From assembly GCA_938039795.1 (NCBI GenBank), contig CALHWU010000131.1, forward strand, positions 1 to 17,634: DNA of 17,634 bases, given 5' to 3'. The notes beneath the pieces were generated by a model. It ran no database searches. It worked only from the letters and a program-made list of their open reading frames with translations, and was not told the origin of the DNA. Made by a program: the position numbers and the translations under genes. This stretch comes from an uncultured Muribaculaceae bacterium (lineage in GTDB: Bacteria > Bacteroidota > Bacteroidia > Bacteroidales > Muribaculaceae). Of the stretch, positions 14,699 to 17,634 are shown piece after piece (the stretch's first letter is position 1; each line of letters starts with the position of its first letter).

Positions 14699-17332
14699 AT
14701 GGAAAAGAAGCTTACCGCCAAAGAGATAAGAGAGTCATTCAAGGAGTTTTTCCGGCAGAAAGGCCACAAAATAGTGCCCTCCGCGCCGATGGTCATCAAG
14801 GATGATCCGACGCTGATGTTCACCAATGCCGGCATGAACCAGTTCAAGGATATCATCCTCGGAAATGCCGCGCCCAAGAGCCGTCGAGTGGCCGACTCGC
14901 AGAAGTGTCTGCGTGTCAGTGGAAAACACAACGATCTTGAAGAGGTAGGAATGGACACTTACCACCATACGATGTTCGAGATGCTCGGCAACTGGTCGTT
15001 CGGCGACTATTTCAAGCAGGAAGCGATCGACTGGTCGTGGGAATATCTCGTCGGCGTGCTTGGTCTTGATCCTGATCGGCTCTATGCTACAGTGTTCGAG
15101 GGCTCGCCCGAAGAGGGGCTGGCCCGCGATGACGAGGCTGCGGGCTATTGGGAGAAGCATCTTCCCGCCGACCATATCATCAACGGCAACAAGCATGATA
15201 ATTTCTGGGAAATGGGCGACACGGGTCCGTGCGGTCCCTGCTCGGAGATACATATCGACCTGCGCAGCGATGAAGAGCGCGCCGCCAAGCCGGGCCGCGA
15301 GCTCGTCAATCACGATCATCCCCAGGTGATAGAGATATGGAACCTCGTGTTCATGCAATACAACCGCAAGGCCGACGGCAGTCTGGAGCCTCTTCCTGCC
15401 AAGGTGATCGACACCGGCATGGGCTTCGAGCGCCTCTGCATGGCCCTGCAGGGCAAGACGTCTAACTATGACACCGACGTGTTCACGCCGCTGATCGAAA
15501 CTATAGGACGCTTTTCAGGCATGGAATATGGCAAGGATGCAAAGGTCGACATAGCCATGCGCGTCATCGCCGACCATGTGCGTACGATTGCGTTCTCGAT
15601 CGCCGACTCGCAACTGCCCGGCAATGCCAAGGACGGCTATGTGATACGCCGCATTCTGCGCCGCGCCGTGCGCTACGCCTATACATTCCTCGGCCAGAAG
15701 CAGGCTTTCATGTACAAGCTCATCGACACTCTCATCGAGTCGATGGGGGAGGCATATCCCGAGATCAAGAGCCAGCGCGAGCTTATAATGAAAGTGATCA
15801 AGGAGGAGGAGGACGCTTTCCTCCGCACTCTCGACAACGGTATCCGTCTGCTCGACGGAGCCATGGCGGCAGCGCGTGCCGCCGGCCGCACCGAGATTTC
15901 CGGCAAAGAGGCTTTCACGCTCTATGATACTTACGGTTTCCCCCTCGATCTCACGGAGCTTATACTGAAAGAGAAGGGCATGACTCTCGACCATAAGGAG
16001 TTTGACTCGGAGATGCAGGCCCAGAAGGAGCGTGCACGCAACGCCGCCGCCACCGAAGCCACCGACTGGGTGACTGTCAGCGAGGGTGAGCCGGAATTCG
16101 TGGGCTATGACATGACTGAGGTGCCCACCCGGATACTGCGCTACCGCAAGGTGAAGCAGAAGAAGGGCGAGTACTACCAGATAGTGCTCTCACAGACACC
16201 CTTCTATGCCGAGATGGGCGGTCAGGTGGGCGACCGCGGCACGCTGACCGATTCAGAAGGCCGCGTGACTGAAATATACGACACCAAGCGCGAGAACGGC
16301 ATGGCAGTGCATCTTGCCAAGACGCTGCCGGCAGATCCGTCAGTCCCGATGACCGCTTCGATCGACACCGAGGCGCGCCAGGCTACTTCGTGCAACCATA
16401 CTGCCACACACCTTCTTCATCACGCTCTCCGCGAGGTGCTCGGCAAGCATGTGGAGCAGCGAGGCTCCTACGTCAGCCCCGATGTGCTCCGTTTCGACTT
16501 CAGCCATTTCCAGAAAGTCACTCCCGAGGAACTTAAAAAGGTGGAACGCCTCGCCAACCGGATGGTGCGTCAGGCTATCGGCCGCGACGAGCACCGCAAT
16601 GTGCCCATCGCGGAGGCCCAGGCAATGGGTGCCATGGCACTCTTCGGCGAGAAATACGGCGACGAGGTGAGAGTGATCCGCTATGGCGACTCTGTGGAGC
16701 TTTGCGGTGGCACTCACGTGGCCAATACCGGCAACATCGGCATGATACGTATTATCAGCGAGAGCTCCATCGCGGCCGGAGTGCGCCGTATAGAGGCCAT
16801 CACGGGCCGTGCCGTAGAGGACGCCGCCGATGCCATGACCTCGACACTGACCCAGCTTGCCGGCATGCTCGGCAATGCGCCCGACGTTGTGGCCGCCCTG
16901 CGCCGTTCGATTGCCGAGAACGCCGATCTTAAGAAACAGGTCGAGGACTACTTCAACGAACGCGCCCAGACGCTGACCAAGACAGTGCTCGAAAAAGCTG
17001 ATACTGTCGGAAGCGGCATACGGTTGGCCACTCTGCGCGGCCCGATCATGCCCGACATGGTCAAGAATGTGGCGTTCGGCGTAAGAGCTGCGTCGCCCAA
17101 TGAGACCGCTTTCGTGGCAGCGACAGTTGACGGCTCCGGCAAGCCGCTGCTCACAGTGATGCTGACCGATGACCTCGCCGCACGTGGTCTGAACGCTTCG
17201 CAGATCGTCCGCGAGGCAGCCAAGGCCATCAAGGGTGGCGGCGGCGGCCAGCCTGGTTTCGCACAGGCCGGAGGCAAGGATGCCGAGGGGCTGAGCGTCG
17301 CTTTCGAGAGCATGACAGCAGCTTTCAAATGA
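14699..17332 (+). CDS. alaS: Alanine--tRNA ligase
   Basis: This cytosolic class II synthetase charges tRNA-Ala and hydrolyses mischarged Ser/Gly-tRNA-Ala. The 877-residue product matches the family length of about 875. The catalytic domain starts RESFKEFFRQKGHKIVPSAP, with MFTNAGMNQFKD, and CLRVSGKHNDLEEVG followed by HHTMFEMLGNWSFGDYFK. The editing domain has the zinc-binding set His567, His571 (HTATH) and Cys669, His673 (CGGTH), aligning with E. coli His564/568 and Cys666/His670. The C-Ala domain ends with GGGGGQPGFAQAGG. All expected domains are complete. The ATG follows an A-rich stretch and leaves about 90 bases of leader. The downstream topoisomerase gene begins 57 bases after the stop and may be cotranscribed. 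Confidence 0.99.
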   Translation: MEKKLTAKEIRESFKEFFRQKGHKIVPSAPMVIKDDPTLMFTNAGMNQFKDIILGNAAPKSRRVADSQKCLRVSGKHNDLEEVGMDTYHHTMFEMLGNWSFGDYFKQEAIDWSWEYLVGVLGLDPDRLYATVFEGSPEEGLARDDEAAGYWEKHLPADHIINGNKHDNFWEMGDTGPCGPCSEIHIDLRSDEERAAKPGRELVNHDHPQVIEIWNLVFMQYNRKADGSLEPLPAKVIDTGMGFERLCMALQGKTSNYDTDVFTPLIETIGRFSGMEYGKDAKVDIAMRVIADHVRTIAFSIADSQLPGNAKDGYVIRRILRRAVRYAYTFLGQKQAFMYKLIDTLIESMGEAYPEIKSQRELIMKVIKEEEDAFLRTLDNGIRLLDGAMAAARAAGRTEISGKEAFTLYDTYGFPLDLTELILKEKGMTLDHKEFDSEMQAQKERARNAAATEATDWVTVSEGEPEFVGYDMTEVPTRILRYRKVKQKKGEYYQIVLSQTPFYAEMGGQVGDRGTLTDSEGRVTEIYDTKRENGMAVHLAKTLPADPSVPMTASIDTEARQATSCNHTATHLLHHALREVLGKHVEQRGSYVSPDVLRFDFSHFQKVTPEELKKVERLANRMVRQAIGRDEHRNVPIAEAQAMGAMALFGEKYGDEVRVIRYGDSVELCGGTHVANTGNIGMIRIISESSIAAGVRRIEAITGRAVEDAADAMTSTLTQLAGMLGNAPDVVAALRRSIAENADLKKQVEDYFNERAQTLTKTVLEKADTVGSGIRLATLRGPIMPDMVKNVAFGVRAASPNETAFVAATVDGSGKPLLTVMLTDDLAARGLNASQIVREAAKAIKGGGGGQPGFAQAGGKDAEGLSVAFESMTAAFK

Positions 17333-17341
17333 TCCGCTTCC

Positions 17342-17377
17342 GATAATTCCGATAACTCTGATAACTCCGATAACCTC
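17342..17377 (+). repeat. Four tandem 9-base repeats between alaS and the topoisomerase gene
   Basis: The units GATAATTCC, GATAACTCT, GATAACTCC and GATAACCTC follow head to tail. They are in frame with both alaS and the next gene (reading Asp-Asn-Ser), but the alaS TGA at 17330 and the absence of a start codon before 17390 keep them untranslated in the normal reading. Confidence 0.8.
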
Positions 17378-17389
17378 ACCTGCAGAATA

Positions 17390-17634
17390 ATGACCGGCGA
17401 CCATAACAACGCCAAGGAGGAGGCACGCGCCGAAGCGATCGAGAGAGTCATAGACGACACTCTCGACTTCAGCGAGGCGCAGGCTGAAGCCGGCGCGCCC
17501 GACGACTACGATGAAAATTCGATTGTGACTCTTTCGCCGAAAGAACACGTCAGGCTCCGCCCGGGTATGTATATCGGTTCAACGGGGCCTCGGGGTTTAC
17601 ATCATTTGGTATATGAAATTGTTGATAACTCCAT
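17390..17634 (+). CDS. Type IIA topoisomerase B subunit (GyrB/ParE family), 5' part only
   Basis: The gene runs off the window after 81 codons. An acidic N-terminal tail of about 45 residues (MTGDHNNAKEEARAEAIERV onward) precedes the GHKL ATPase domain start: ENSIVTLSPKEHVRLRPGMYIG, then GPRGLHHLVYEIVDNS, with the catalytic Glu and Mg-binding Asn of the E-x-V-D-N motif present. HHLVYEIVDN favours GyrB, while KEHVRLRPGMYIG also resembles Bacteroidota ParE, so I leave the symbol blank. ATG 17390 is the first start in a frame open back to the alaS stop. The acidic extension before the ATPase domain is longer than in E. coli GyrB. Confidence 0.85.
   Translation, partial: MTGDHNNAKEEARAEAIERVIDDTLDFSEAQAEAGAPDDYDENSIVTLSPKEHVRLRPGMYIGSTGPRGLHHLVYEIVDNS

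Overview
The window looks like chromosome of a GC-rich Bacteroidales, most likely Muribaculaceae-like. This is inferred from protein flavour and promoter style only: TAnnTTTG -7 boxes (TAATTTTG, TAACTTTG), A-rich rather than Shine-Dalgarno start regions, a carboxypeptidase-regulatory-like TonB receptor, and tight overlapping operons. It is mostly ordinary chromosome with a few accessory traces.

Layout. Positions 2-331 hold the DNA-binding end of an OmpR-type response regulator cut by the window edge, followed by methylglyoxal synthase (mgsA, 417-863). Converging on mgsA is a long minus-strand block, 8000 down to 879. In transcription order it holds a BASS-family transporter, an unrecognised 38-codon ORF, a TolC-like outer membrane protein, an HlyD/YbhG-like periplasmic adaptor, two ABC ATPases and two ABC-2 permeases. 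Together the last six genes encode a complete tripartite efflux pump of the YbhGFSR/RbbA type. Genes from the small ORF to the second ATPase overlap by 4 to 14 bases, and the permeases follow with 6-7 base gaps, so translation is probably coupled. The two ATPases complement each other's defects and would form one canonical and one degenerate ATP site.

Divergent from this block is a GadC-like APC amino acid antiporter (8142-9761). A scar follows at 9880-10031: the C-terminal tail of a zeta-toxin-like protein whose nucleotide-binding core is missing, overlapping an intact 61-residue gene resembling the usual small partner. UDP-glucose 6-dehydrogenase (10241-11554, minus) and a 787-residue TonB-dependent receptor (11628-13991, plus) are divergently arranged.

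A 707-base AT-rich gap (13992-14698) contains inverted and tandem repeats, a -7 box followed about 70 bases later by a strong intrinsic terminator (a candidate ~64-nt RNA), a doubtful Cys-rich 55-codon ORF, and the best promoter in the window, which serves alaS (14699-17332). Four 9-base tandem repeats separate alaS from the start of a GyrB/ParE-type topoisomerase gene that runs off the end.

I saw no rRNA, tRNA, CRISPR array, insertion sequence or integrase. The most interesting items are the decayed toxin-antitoxin locus, the small ORF coupled to the efflux operon, the promoter-overlapping palindrome at 8019-8041, and the candidate small RNA upstream of alaS.
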